Below are positions 16,723-25,742 of a stretch of 36,405 bases of DNA, in pieces. The stretch comes from Hondaea fermentalgiana. Its lineage: Eukaryota > Sar > Bigyra > Thraustochytrida > Thraustochytriidae. The notes beneath the pieces were generated by a model. It was not told where the DNA came from. It did no database searches and was given only the letters and a program-made list of their open reading frames with translations. Location: the NCBI GenBank assembly GCA_014084085.1, contig NPFB01000040.1, positions 308,141 to 344,545 on the forward strand, written 5' to 3'. The first letter of the stretch is position 1; every line of letters begins with the position of its first letter. Position numbers and translations under genes: made by a program.

Positions 16723-19700
16723 TCAACCACTTGCATCCGCGGCAATGGGGAAGAAGATGCGAATCGTGACACACTTCATGTGATTTGAGGCCTCGAGGGC
16801 CTCCTGGTCCGCCCAAACATAGAGAATGTGCCGACCGGGTTGCCGAAGCATTTTGAACTTGCCGCCCTCCACAACAACATCAAATTGAACCACGGAGGAA
16901 GTCGCGCGCGCTACGTACTGGATATCAGGAACAAAAATTTCTGTGCCAAACTCCAGGTTTCCGTACTCGAAGTTGCGAGGATTGGGCTCGTACGAATGCT
17001 CAAATGAGCGGGCCCTGCGCTGAAAGAGCGTCAACGTAGGCATACCACACACGAAAGGCGCAAAGGGACGCGAAAAGCCGCGAGTGCCACGTCCACCAGA
17101 CTCAATGTCCTTGTCGGCCGACTCGGACTGCTGATCGCGCGAAAACAACGAAAGATCCTCCAGATTCCAATTGTCGCCCCAATCGTTGCAGTTGTCCCCG
17201 CAGTAGTTCCATTGCGTCGAGTGCAGCTGCAAGGCGTCCATCACATCGTAGTACACGGACATGGCGCGCTCATGCATGCGAAAATCCCCCGTTTTGAAAC
17301 CATACTTGTTGTTCATGTTGAAGGGAATGCCAAACTCGCCAATCAGAGTCGGCATCTCCATACGCGCGCCATCTAGCGCGCGTGGCAGCTCTGATATAGC
17401 CTTGAGATCCCGCATGTGCATATTGTAAATGCGACTGGCGCCGAAAACCGGAAGTTTGGTTGAAACGTCGACGGAGAAACGCGGATTGAAGTTTGCCGTA
17501 AACAAGGTAAAACCATCGTACCAGTGCGAGGCGTTCACAACCCCACGAGGATCGGCGTGATCCCAGACAAATTCTTTTTCTCCAAAGCCATCTCCTTCAG
17601 CAAAAAGGATCGCGCGAGGCATGAGTGCACGAATACGACTAATGTAGAGAACCATAAAAGGCCGCAAATAGTCCCGAAAGAACTCCACCTTGCCAACAGA
17701 GGCGCTCCCGCGCGGGAAGTTGCAAAAGTACTCGTTTTGAAGAATTCGCGCCACCCGGACCTTGGCGCCATTCTCGTTTGTGGTGGTTTGCACATCGTAC
17801 ACGCCGTGTTGCTCCCACACGTCTGCAACGCCCTCGCGCCATACCCGTGTTTGCGTCGGGTTAGCCTTATAACGGCCTGTGATGAGTCCAATCGAGTTTG
17901 CACGCCCCACACTCGAGGTGTGACCGGCCGCAGTGACCATCGCATCAATGGGCCGGAACACCGGGCCAGGTGGGATGATCACTTCGGGAAGTCCATCCAG
18001 ACGACTGCCGATGAAGCCTGGCGAGGGCTCGTTAAAGCTGTCAAAGCCCACAACGTGAGGCATATCCTTGACGCGATACGCGACTTGAAGCATGGCATCA
18101 ATAAAGTGTCGCTGCAGATACTCTTGAATGGGAATACCACCCGCAACAGCAAACTCGGGCGCAAAGTCATTCCCTCCCCAAAACAAGGTGAACATGTGCG
18201 CGGCTGCAAAGCGTTGGTAATTTTGGGGCCAGGACATGCGCTGAAACTTGGCTGGGTCTGTCGCAGCATTATGCGTGAACGTAGCCTCGCTTGCCTCCAG
18301 TTTAGAAAGGTCCAGACCGGCAGCCGTCAACGTCCAAGCTGGTGCACCAGACCCGCCCGTCATTCGACTCCACACGTCTTGATGCGGATCGATAAAGGCG
18401 TAGAAGCCATACGTGCCTGCTATGCGCACCATTGCCTCCACATAGTCCAAGTACTCGGCGTCGTACTGGCCCGGTCCAGCATGTTCGATAGCTTCCCAGG
18501 TGACGAGGAAACGAAAGCAGTTGAAGCCCCAGCGCCTCAGCCGCGAAAAGTGCTCATGAGCCTCTTCCAAAGGAAACGGCCGGCCCACAAAGGACAACGC
18601 TGCGGCAGCGGCCGGGTCTTTGAGAGTGCCCCAATCAACCCGAACATGCGAACGTGAATCAGGAGCGAAGGGCAGCTTAACGTTTCCGGAAAGGTTCACG
18701 CCGCGCAAAAGCACTGCACGCCCAAGCGGTTCACCGGGCCCATTGAACTCGTAAAACCACCGGCCTTGCGTCACGAGCGGTTTCAACTTGATAGGAACGT
18801 CGCGGAGCAAACGATTCAGCTCATGAAATGAGACAGAAGATCTTGAGTCTCCTAGATCTTCCCAAATACGCTCAAATGGCGTCTGTGGCAGACCCGCGGG
18901 ACTCATCTCAGGGGTTGCCATAGCACTGACATGAGCAGGCTTTGCGGAAAGCTTTCGCCGCCGCGGAGGTTTGCGCTTCGAGGCGAATTCGACGTGCTCC
19001 GTTGGCGCTGCCTCATCCTCTTCATTATCGTCTTCCTCGGAGGCCAAGGTTTGTCCCGCGAACAAAGCGCCCTCCGGCCCTTCCTCGCTTTCACCGTCAT
19101 CTGCGTCCTCGTCTTGTGACAAGGTCGTCATGTCCGAGTACCGTGCAAAGAGGGACATGGCGCGACGGTGACGATTTGACGTTGCTACGCTGCCAGCAGG
19201 TGGTACTGCGGGCGGGCTTTCGGGGTCGGCCTCTTGGGTAGCTGCAATTGTTACTTCGTCTGGCTGTGGCGTGAACGAGGTCAAAAGACGATCTGCAAGA
19301 TCGACACCTTCGGGCTCACCTTCAGAGTGAGCATCGGAGCTGTCTGCAAAGCGATCGAGGGGGCGCACCTCGATATCGTCAACGCTAAAATTGAACGATT
19401 TTCGCTTGCTATTTCGCGCAGACTGCGGACGCACGTTATCGCGCAACGAGGCTCTGCCCGAACCGAGTCGAAGCGCGAGGTCATTCTTTTGCGAAAATTT
19501 GCCTGCGGGTGTCTTTATCGCGTTCAGAGAGGAGCTTCGACGTTGCCGTGGCTCCACGGCAGCGCCAAGAACAGCCCCTTGAAAGGAGACAAAAAGTTCG
19601 CTCACCACAATGTGGGAGATGAAAGTCTTCATGGACGTCTCGATGATGGCGGGGACGTTGCTTGGATCAAGGTAAAAGCTCGACGACCCCGTGGCTGCGA

Positions 19701-20559
19701 CTCCGCCTTCGCTCGAGAGCACGAGCCTTGTAGGAGGGATTGCAGATTCCTGCGTCTTGGGCTTCTTCTTCTTTCGACTCGCAGCCACTATACTTCCCGT
19801 AGTGCCAGGGGAATTCTGCTTTTTTGGCAAAGCCTCGTCAGCCGACGAGCTCCGCAACCGCAGCGTGGAGCCGTACCCACTTCCGTTAATAGTTGCCCCA
19901 TTGCTTGCTTCGTTTGCCTGCAAATAGCTCGCATAATCCTCGAGAGAGGGCTCGGCGTCGGCTGAAAATGAGTTCAAGACAACAACTGCGAGATGGTGAA
20001 CGTCACGAACACGGATGTCGATCTTGACGCCACGAGTCCTGGAAGACGAGGGAGGTGAGGAAAAACCTGCAGAAGTGGCATTTGCACCCGCGCCACCTGC
20101 TGCCAATGACGTGCTTGTCGTTGAGCTACGAAAAGAGGCCATTTTTGCCCGAAAGCGCTCGCGCTTTGAGAGACGCTTCCGTGTCGACAAGCTCCGTGCC
20201 ATTTCCTCAAGAGACTCGCGTTTACCTGATTCACTTTCGGCATTTCCCGCAGAGGTTGCTGTCGTTGCGGACGCGGTTTTCCCTTTAGTCTCTGCACTCT
20301 TCAGGCCGCCGTGCATGGCCGCAAAACGCAGCACATAAAACCCGGGCTCGTGGACGACAACGCTCCGCGTCGTCGGGGAGCCGGCCTTGAGTTCGTCGGT
20401 CCATCGCGGGAGCGCCGCGGTCTCCTCGCCGGTCTCGTCCGTCGACAGCGACGAGGCCTCGGCCCGCAACAGCGTCGGGTTCCTGCGCAGCGGCGACCTC
20501 GCGGCCGGGTCCGAGGGCAGGTGGTACTCGTCGGCCTCGGCCAGGGTCGACGTCGACAT
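16723..20559 (-). CDS. Glycoside hydrolase family 5 (subfamily 12-like) glucosylceramidase/steryl-glucosidase with long N-terminal region
   Basis: Predicted 1278-aa protein. The C-terminal part (about 600-1278) is a GH5 (beta/alpha)8 barrel of the fungal EGCrP type, which cleaves glucose from glucosylceramide or steryl glucosides: LLRGVNLSGNVKLP at its start, the DPHQDVWSRMTGGSGAPAW block, acid/base Glu844 in FDSFNEPSPG and nucleophile Glu1075 in LIGEFGIPFN, then a beta-rich tail domain. The first 600 residues are unrecognised: two short hydrophobic beta-like blocks (PGFYVLRFAAMHGG; KIDIRVRDVHHLAVVVLN), Ser-rich disorder, basic clusters and an acidic run. No signal peptide, so a cytosolic enzyme is likely, as for fungal EGCrP. 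The ATG at 20559 (A at -3) is preferred; an in-frame ATG at 20853 would add a hydrophobic segment encoded by T-rich DNA that looks like 5' UTR. Confidence 0.88.
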   Translation of the reverse strand: MSTSTLAEADEYHLPSDPAARSPLRRNPTLLRAEASSLSTDETGEETAALPRWTDELKAGSPTTRSVVVHEPGFYVLRFAAMHGGLKSAETKGKTASATTATSAGNAESESGKRESLEEMARSLSTRKRLSKRERFRAKMASFRSSTTSTSLAAGGAGANATSAGFSSPPSSSRTRGVKIDIRVRDVHHLAVVVLNSFSADAEPSLEDYASYLQANEASNGATINGSGYGSTLRLRSSSADEALPKKQNSPGTTGSIVAASRKKKKPKTQESAIPPTRLVLSSEGGVAATGSSSFYLDPSNVPAIIETSMKTFISHIVVSELFVSFQGAVLGAAVEPRQRRSSSLNAIKTPAGKFSQKNDLALRLGSGRASLRDNVRPQSARNSKRKSFNFSVDDIEVRPLDRFADSSDAHSEGEPEGVDLADRLLTSFTPQPDEVTIAATQEADPESPPAVPPAGSVATSNRHRRAMSLFARYSDMTTLSQDEDADDGESEEGPEGALFAGQTLASEEDDNEEDEAAPTEHVEFASKRKPPRRRKLSAKPAHVSAMATPEMSPAGLPQTPFERIWEDLGDSRSSVSFHELNRLLRDVPIKLKPLVTQGRWFYEFNGPGEPLGRAVLLRGVNLSGNVKLPFAPDSRSHVRVDWGTLKDPAAAAALSFVGRPFPLEEAHEHFSRLRRWGFNCFRFLVTWEAIEHAGPGQYDAEYLDYVEAMVRIAGTYGFYAFIDPHQDVWSRMTGGSGAPAWTLTAAGLDLSKLEASEATFTHNAATDPAKFQRMSWPQNYQRFAAAHMFTLFWGGNDFAPEFAVAGGIPIQEYLQRHFIDAMLQVAYRVKDMPHVVGFDSFNEPSPGFIGSRLDGLPEVIIPPGPVFRPIDAMVTAAGHTSSVGRANSIGLITGRYKANPTQTRVWREGVADVWEQHGVYDVQTTTNENGAKVRVARILQNEYFCNFPRGSASVGKVEFFRDYLRPFMVLYISRIRALMPRAILFAEGDGFGEKEFVWDHADPRGVVNASHWYDGFTLFTANFNPRFSVDVSTKLPVFGASRIYNMHMRDLKAISELPRALDGARMEMPTLIGEFGIPFNMNNKYGFKTGDFRMHERAMSVYYDVMDALQLHSTQWNYCGDNCNDWGDNWNLEDLSLFSRDQQSESADKDIESGGRGTRGFSRPFAPFVCGMPTLTLFQRRARSFEHSYEPNPRNFEYGNLEFGTEIFVPDIQYVARATSSVVQFDVVVEGGKFKMLRQPGRHILYVWADQEALEASNHMKCVTIRIFFPIAADASG

Positions 20560-20794
20560 GCTCGGCCTCGCGCGTCGCGGTCGGGTCGGCCGGCCCGAGC
20601 GAGCCTCCTCGAGCCTTGCTTGTCGCGCCGCGCGGGGAGTCGGGCCCCGCGCGTCCACGCGGCCTCTGCGCGCGGCGCTGCCGTCGCCGCGACCTGCCGC
20701 GCGCGCGTCTGCGTCGCCGCCTCGCTCCCGATCGCGCGCGAGGCCTCGAGAGGATCCGAGATTGCTTTTGCTTTTCTGCCCTTGCCGAGAAGGA

Positions 20795-20965
20795 AACGAG
20801 AAGAAAAAAATATAAGAAAAAACAGAAAACAAAAACAGAAAACAACCAACCATGCAACAGAAAACAAGAGGAACAAACAAGGCAGAAGGGAGACAATGGA
20901 CGAATGACAGTGAATGAAGGAGAAACGAAGGGGAAAAAAGAGAATAACAAAAGAAAGAAAAGCGT
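20795..20965. repeat. A/G-rich low-complexity tract
   Basis: Plus strand dominated by A and G with repeated ACAGAAAAC-like words. In the sense of the GH5 gene this is a pyrimidine-rich leader. Confidence 0.7.
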
Positions 20966-21212
20966 CATCCGCTGCGTCGGACAGAGCCTCGTCTGAGCGA
21001 GAATATCCTGTGCTTGGGAGAGATCCGTTGACACAGCTGTGCCGCGGCGGGACGGGCGGCCTGCGGCTGTTGACTGGATGAATGCCTGATAGCAGCGGCT
21101 CGGGCGGACGAAAGAATCGACGAGCGGGTTGGAGCGCGGCGCTGAGACACTTGAGCGTGTAGGTGAATGTCTATGGCAGCGTGTAGGAGAGAAAGGCGCG
21201 TTTTCTTTTTGG

Positions 21213-21265
21213 GGGGAGAGGGGGGGGAGAGCCGAGGCGGCGGGTTGGCTTGGGTTGGGTTGGTG
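21213..21265. other. G-run cluster, possible G-quadruplex
   Basis: Runs of six and eight G followed by several GG/GGG runs (GGTTGGCTTGGGTTGGGTTGG) on the plus strand, about 450 bases upstream of the IQ-repeat gene. Quadruplex formation is an inference from the pattern of G runs. Confidence 0.45.
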
Positions 21266-21701
21266 AGCTCTTCTACTTCGCTTAGAAGTGCTTTGGAAGA
21301 CTTGATTGACTTGCGGCGACAAAGGATCTCCCCTTCCATTCTCACTGATTTCCTTCCTTGTCACTTAATCTCGCTTGAACGAGCGTACGAATCAGATCGA
21401 AGAGCCTTTGCCGTCAATGAGAGGCAGGGCAACAAAGCTAAGCGCGAAAGAGTAGTGAGCTCGCGCGTACTGCGCGCGCTGCCTCGGCTGCAACGTCGCG
21501 CTGCGACGCGCCGAGTGTCGTGCGTCGTGAGCAGAACGTGGGCCATTGCTCACTTTTACCTGGCAGCAGCGTAAATTTGCCGCAAAGCTCTCCGCTTGAG
21601 TGCCGACACGTTGAGGGTCAACGCGTTGGGGTTGGCGTCGCCTGCGTATGCGCGCGAGAACCAAGCAAAGTTGGCGAAAGGACCGCGATTGAAAGCACAC
21701 T

Positions 21702-24700
21702 ATGTCGAACGTTTTCTTTCCATCCGCAGGCGCGCTGCAGCAACCGCAGCACAAGCAGCAGCAGCAGCAGCCGCCGCCGCGGCCACTCGTGAGCAGAGGA
21801 CACAAGGTAAAGTTGTTGGATGTTGAGGAGGTCCGCAATGCTCTCCATCAGCAGCATCAAGGTCAGCAACGAATGAAAGCAAAAACACGACAGCAGCGCA
21901 CGGACGACCGGAACATAAATCAACAATTGCACGATGAAGGCCAGCAGCACGAGTCATTTCCCCAAGAGAGGACAAGACAAAGTCCAAACCAGCTACATAC
22001 CAGAGCACGATCACCCGTGCGAAAGACCAAACAGCCAGCAAGTGGTCTTCGAGCCGGCAAGAAGCGTCGCATGAAACGAGGTGCACGAGATCGGCACGCT
22101 AGAGCCAGTCCTTCTCCCGGCCCCGTGCGTGAAAGGAAAGCTGGAGAAACCAGAGAAGATGATGATGTCGGCGTGCTGTCCTCTGCGCTCGACATGGATG
22201 AAGAAATGGTCCGCGCTCTTGACGAGGCGGACCGGGCTGCAGAAGACGCCGCAAGCGAGTACTTACGTGCTTTTGAACAATTCGATGAAGATGGAAGTGG
22301 GTCTCTATCAAGCGATGAGGTTCTTCAGGTCCTCTTGTCTCTTGGTGTCGAGGCCGTAGAGCTCGAAAGCATTATGAACGAGGCCGACAGAGACGGTGAT
22401 GGCTCAATCGACTATGAGGAGTTTGTCACTCTCATGAAGAACCGAAAGCGTATGCAGGAAATGAAGCGTACTCTTGACGCGCAAATTGAACAACAAGAGC
22501 AAGACGACAGATACAACAATCGCTTGGGCGAAGGAGGAGGAACGCGACGTAAACGCACACGCAAGCGACGAAGGCGACAAATAGGACCGTCCTCAGGGGT
22601 CGAAGGCTTGCGCGAAGAACTCTCCCAGGCTCAGGCGGTGATGACAAAGCTAGAAGCCAAAGTTAACGCCAACGTGCAGTGGGTTCAAGAAAATTGTAAT
22701 GTGACGAGCCTCCGTGCTCAGCTCTATTGCAAGCGATGGGGCATGCAAAAGCTGCAAAACATCATGCGGCGGATCGAGTACAAGGATGTCATGGCCGCAT
22801 GGAAAGTTTGGAATACCTTTGTTTTGAAGGCCCGAAATGAAGCCCAAGTCGCGCAATATATGAAACTTAAAGGCAGTCGACGGCTCAGCAATCTCTTTGC
22901 CAACTGGAAGCGGAAAAAGAGCATTGCTGCGCTCAACACCTGGATGCGTGCCGTCGAGCACGACCGCGCTATGGAACGCCTTGCTGCAGCTCTTCAGGTG
23001 CAGCGTGTGGTCCGAGGCTTCCTTGGGCGTATCGCAACAACAATCAAGGTGCGCGAGTTTGCTGCCTTGCAGGTCCAACGCGTCTTTCGCGGTTTTCGAG
23101 GTCGAAAACAAGCTGCTGACGCTCGCTCGCATCTGCGCGACGTTCGTGCCGCCAAATACATTCAGCGTTGCTACCGTGGATATGCCGGCAAGAAGCTGGC
23201 GGCGGCAATGCTTCGCGCCCGAGCCGAAACCAATGCGGCCGCGAAAATTCAGGCTTTATACCGCGCGCGCCGCGATCGAGCTCGATTTGCACAAGTACTT
23301 TGTGCCCATCAGGAGCGCCTCGCGGCGACCAACATCCAACGCGTCTTTCGGGGCTTTGTGGCGCGACAGATTGTACTTGTACGTCAGCAGGCCATCGCCG
23401 AGCACATGAGCGCCGTCATCATCCAAGCACAGGTGCGTGGGTACCAAGGCCGTTTGCACGGCTTTGAGCTCATGGAGACTCGTATGCAGCTCATTGCGGA
23501 GGATGAAGCCAGTCTGAAAATTCAAGCAGTCTTTCGAGGGTATCGCGATCGTCGTCGGGTGCTAGAGATTCGGCAAACGCGAGCGGCCATTCTCTTACAA
23601 AAGACGTGGCGCGGACACAGGGACTTCATGAGTATGCGCGTCGCCAAACTGGAGCGACGCCGCCAGTCAACAGCTGCCACGCGCATCGAGACGGCTTGCC
23701 GCGGGTATCTTGCTCGAAAGCGTGTGCGAGCGCTGCGGGAAGAGGCGCAAGCCGCGCGGCAAATTCAGCGAGTAAGGAGAGGCCAGATTGCTCGCAGACG
23801 CTTCCAGTCTCGCAAAGAGGCTTTTGCGCAAGACATGCGACGCAATCGAGCACGCGAGGATGCGGCGACACGAGTCAACGCCCTCGTTCGAGGATTTCTC
23901 GCGCGGAGACGCGTGTCGCGAATTCGTGCCAAAAGGATGGCCGAAGAGCATGAAGAAGAAGCGGCCGCAATCAAGCTGCAGGCTCTGCAGCGCGGCAGAC
24001 TAGCACGCAAGGCCTTTGATGAGGAAAAGAGCGCGGCCGAAATCTTGCGAGCCCAAATGCAGAAGGCGCGTGAGGAGGCTGCCGCCACGCGCATCCAGTC
24101 TCAATTCCGCGCCAAGCTGGCTCGAGACCGCGTGCGCAAGCTTCACGCTCGAAAAGCGCAGGAGGCGCTCGCCCAGCTCCACGAGCAGGAGCGCGCCGAG
24201 GAGGAGCGCCGAGAGCGCCAAGAGGCGGCGATTCGCATGCAGGGCGCGTGGCGGGCGAAGCAGGCGCGCGACGAGACGCAGGCAAGACGCGCCAGGCTCG
24301 CCGAACAGCGCGCGCGCGTCGAGCAGGAGCAGGCCGCACTCCGCATCCAGGGCGGCGTCCGGCGCGCGCAGGCAAAGAAGGCCGCAGAGGCACGAAGAGT
24401 CGAGCGCGCGAACCAGCTGCGGGAGGCCCGCAGCTTGGAGGAACGGGCCCAGCTCGAGCGCGAGCACGTCAGGCACGAAGCCGCGACGCGCATCCAGGCC
24501 TTCTCGCGCATTGTGCGCGCACGCGGCGAGACGCGAAAGCTGCGGCAGAAGCAGGCCGCGCTGAGACACGCGGCGCTCGCGCACGAGAGGCACGAGGCGG
24601 CCGTAAAGGTACAAACCATGTACCGCGCCTGGCGGGACCGCAAGGCGTGCCGCCGCATCCGCTGGGAGCGCGAGAACAAGGAGCTCGCGCGCCAGCAACG

Positions 24701-25715
24701 CGAGGAGTCGCGCCGTCGCAAGGCCGCGGAGAAGCGCGAGCAAGAGGAAAAGGCTGCTGTCAAACTCCAGGCCCTCGCGCGAGGTCGGGTCGCCAAGCGG
24801 GAGGTGGCGGCGCGGCGTGCCAGCGCAGCCAAGGAGAAAATGCGTTTGCGCGCTCTCGAGGAGGAGCGGCGGCAGCAAAGTGCGCTCGAAGACGCTGCGT
24901 TGCGCATTCAATGTGCTTTCCGAACGCGCCAGGCGCGGCGCAAGATGCAGGAACGGGTTCGGCAGCATCAGGCGCGATTGGCGCAGCTGCGAGAGGAAAG
25001 CGAGCGCGAGGCCGAGCTGCAGCGCCTACGTGAAGAGCAGGAGCGCGAACTCGCCGCCACCAAAATGCAGAACCTGTATCGGGCCAAGGCTGCGCGGCTT
25101 CAAGTACAGGCGCGAAAGGCGCAGCGAGATCGGGAGACCGAAGAGGCGAGGATCCGACTGCAAGAGGAGGAACGCCATCTTGCGGCGAGCAAGATTCAAG
25201 CAGTGTACCGTGGTTTTCACGATCGCCGGTCTCTCGCGCAGGCCAAAGTTGCAAAAGAGACTGCTCCGGCTCCTACGGACCAATGGGTCGAATATTGGGA
25301 TGAAAATTCGCAAGCTTACTATTACTACAATACCGAGACAGGCGAGGCAAGCTGGACAGATCCTCGTGTGCAAGGCGGCTACGAGACCGTTGGTTCCATC
25401 ACGGACTACGATACGGACAACTATCAGTATGATCACCAATTTTACGACTACAACCAGACCGCCGCAACGCCTGACTATGGAAATTATGCAAATGCCCCTC
25501 AGCAAGAACACCAACAGCAGTACGACCAGCAGCAGGACGCCTATGGGGCAGGGCAATATGGGGCTGAAAGTCAGGAGGAATGGCTGCAATACTACGATGA
25601 CACGTACCAGGCTGCGTATTACTACAACCAATATACAGGCGAAACGGCTTGGGAAGCTCCACCCGGTTTTGTGTCCAAGTACGATGACCCAACACATGCG
25701 CCGCGCTACACGTGA
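21702..25715 (+). CDS. EF-hand / 21x IQ-motif / tandem WW-domain protein
   Basis: Predicted 1337-aa cytoskeletal or centrosomal scaffold-like protein, uninterrupted. Order: Gln-rich N-terminus with a CAG-encoded run; basic segment; two canonical EF-hands (loops 195-206 and 229-240); Arg/Lys cluster (about 285-297); a Trp-rich helical part with WKVW, NWKRK and TWMRA (about 365-415) resembling Sfi1-type units; then 21 IQ-like motifs between about 430 and 1177, first closely spaced, then separated by Glu/Arg-rich coiled coil; finally two WW domains (about 1193-1222 and 1293-1321) flanking a Tyr/Gln-rich linker. IQ motifs bind calmodulin or light chains; WW domains bind proline-rich ligands. No motor or calponin domain is seen, so it is neither myosin nor ASPM. 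I do not recognise an ortholog with this exact order. Confidence 0.88.
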   Translation: MSNVFFPSAGALQQPQHKQQQQQPPPRPLVSRGHKVKLLDVEEVRNALHQQHQGQQRMKAKTRQQRTDDRNINQQLHDEGQQHESFPQERTRQSPNQLHTRARSPVRKTKQPASGLRAGKKRRMKRGARDRHARASPSPGPVRERKAGETREDDDVGVLSSALDMDEEMVRALDEADRAAEDAASEYLRAFEQFDEDGSGSLSSDEVLQVLLSLGVEAVELESIMNEADRDGDGSIDYEEFVTLMKNRKRMQEMKRTLDAQIEQQEQDDRYNNRLGEGGGTRRKRTRKRRRRQIGPSSGVEGLREELSQAQAVMTKLEAKVNANVQWVQENCNVTSLRAQLYCKRWGMQKLQNIMRRIEYKDVMAAWKVWNTFVLKARNEAQVAQYMKLKGSRRLSNLFANWKRKKSIAALNTWMRAVEHDRAMERLAAALQVQRVVRGFLGRIATTIKVREFAALQVQRVFRGFRGRKQAADARSHLRDVRAAKYIQRCYRGYAGKKLAAAMLRARAETNAAAKIQALYRARRDRARFAQVLCAHQERLAATNIQRVFRGFVARQIVLVRQQAIAEHMSAVIIQAQVRGYQGRLHGFELMETRMQLIAEDEASLKIQAVFRGYRDRRRVLEIRQTRAAILLQKTWRGHRDFMSMRVAKLERRRQSTAATRIETACRGYLARKRVRALREEAQAARQIQRVRRGQIARRRFQSRKEAFAQDMRRNRAREDAATRVNALVRGFLARRRVSRIRAKRMAEEHEEEAAAIKLQALQRGRLARKAFDEEKSAAEILRAQMQKAREEAAATRIQSQFRAKLARDRVRKLHARKAQEALAQLHEQERAEEERRERQEAAIRMQGAWRAKQARDETQARRARLAEQRARVEQEQAALRIQGGVRRAQAKKAAEARRVERANQLREARSLEERAQLEREHVRHEAATRIQAFSRIVRARGETRKLRQKQAALRHAALAHERHEAAVKVQTMYRAWRDRKACRRIRWERENKELARQQREESRRRKAAEKREQEEKAAVKLQALARGRVAKREVAARRASAAKEKMRLRALEEERRQQSALEDAALRIQCAFRTRQARRKMQERVRQHQARLAQLREESEREAELQRLREEQERELAATKMQNLYRAKAARLQVQARKAQRDRETEEARIRLQEEERHLAASKIQAVYRGFHDRRSLAQAKVAKETAPAPTDQWVEYWDENSQAYYYYNTETGEASWTDPRVQGGYETVGSITDYDTDNYQYDHQFYDYNQTAATPDYGNYANAPQQEHQQQYDQQQDAYGAGQYGAESQEEWLQYYDDTYQAAYYYNQYTGETAWEAPPGFVSKYDDPTHAPRYT

Positions 25716-25742
25716 GCTGATCTGAGCTGATCTGATCTGAGG
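25713..25742. repeat. Tandem decamer TGAGCTGATC at the 3' end of the IQ gene
   Basis: TGAGCTGATC at 25713-25722 and 25723-25732, then the related TGATCTGAGG at 25733-25742. The first unit supplies the stop codon TGA of the IQ-repeat gene. Confidence 0.85.

Larger units (their letters stand above)
20560..21701. promoter_or_regulatory. Divergent promoter region (GH5 / IQ-repeat protein)
   Basis: 1142 bp between two divergent starts. It contains an A-rich, nearly T-free stretch on the plus strand (about 20795-20965), G-runs at 21213-21229 and a GGGTTGG-type cluster at about 21240-21265 that could fold into a G-quadruplex. Frames over the GC-rich 20600-20760 part are Arg/Ala low complexity. No gene seen. 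Confidence 0.5.

Noticed and set aside
17524..18657. 377-codon plus-strand frame inside the GH5 gene
   Set aside because: Overlaps the catalytic GH5 barrel, whose motifs are unambiguous on the minus strand; the shadow translation has no domain.
20560..20853. N-terminal extension of the GH5 protein from the ATG at 20853 with a hydrophobic segment (possible signal anchor)
   Set aside because: The hydrophobic Phe/Tyr run is encoded by a low-complexity T-rich leader followed by Arg/Ala low complexity; the ATG at 20559 has a better context. Not fully excluded.
24000..24968. Long minus-strand Leu/Arg/Ala frames over the IQ array (also 24143-24907)
   Set aside because: Antisense of the Arg/Glu/Ala-rich IQ coiled coil; leucine-rich only because it complements GAG/CGC codons.
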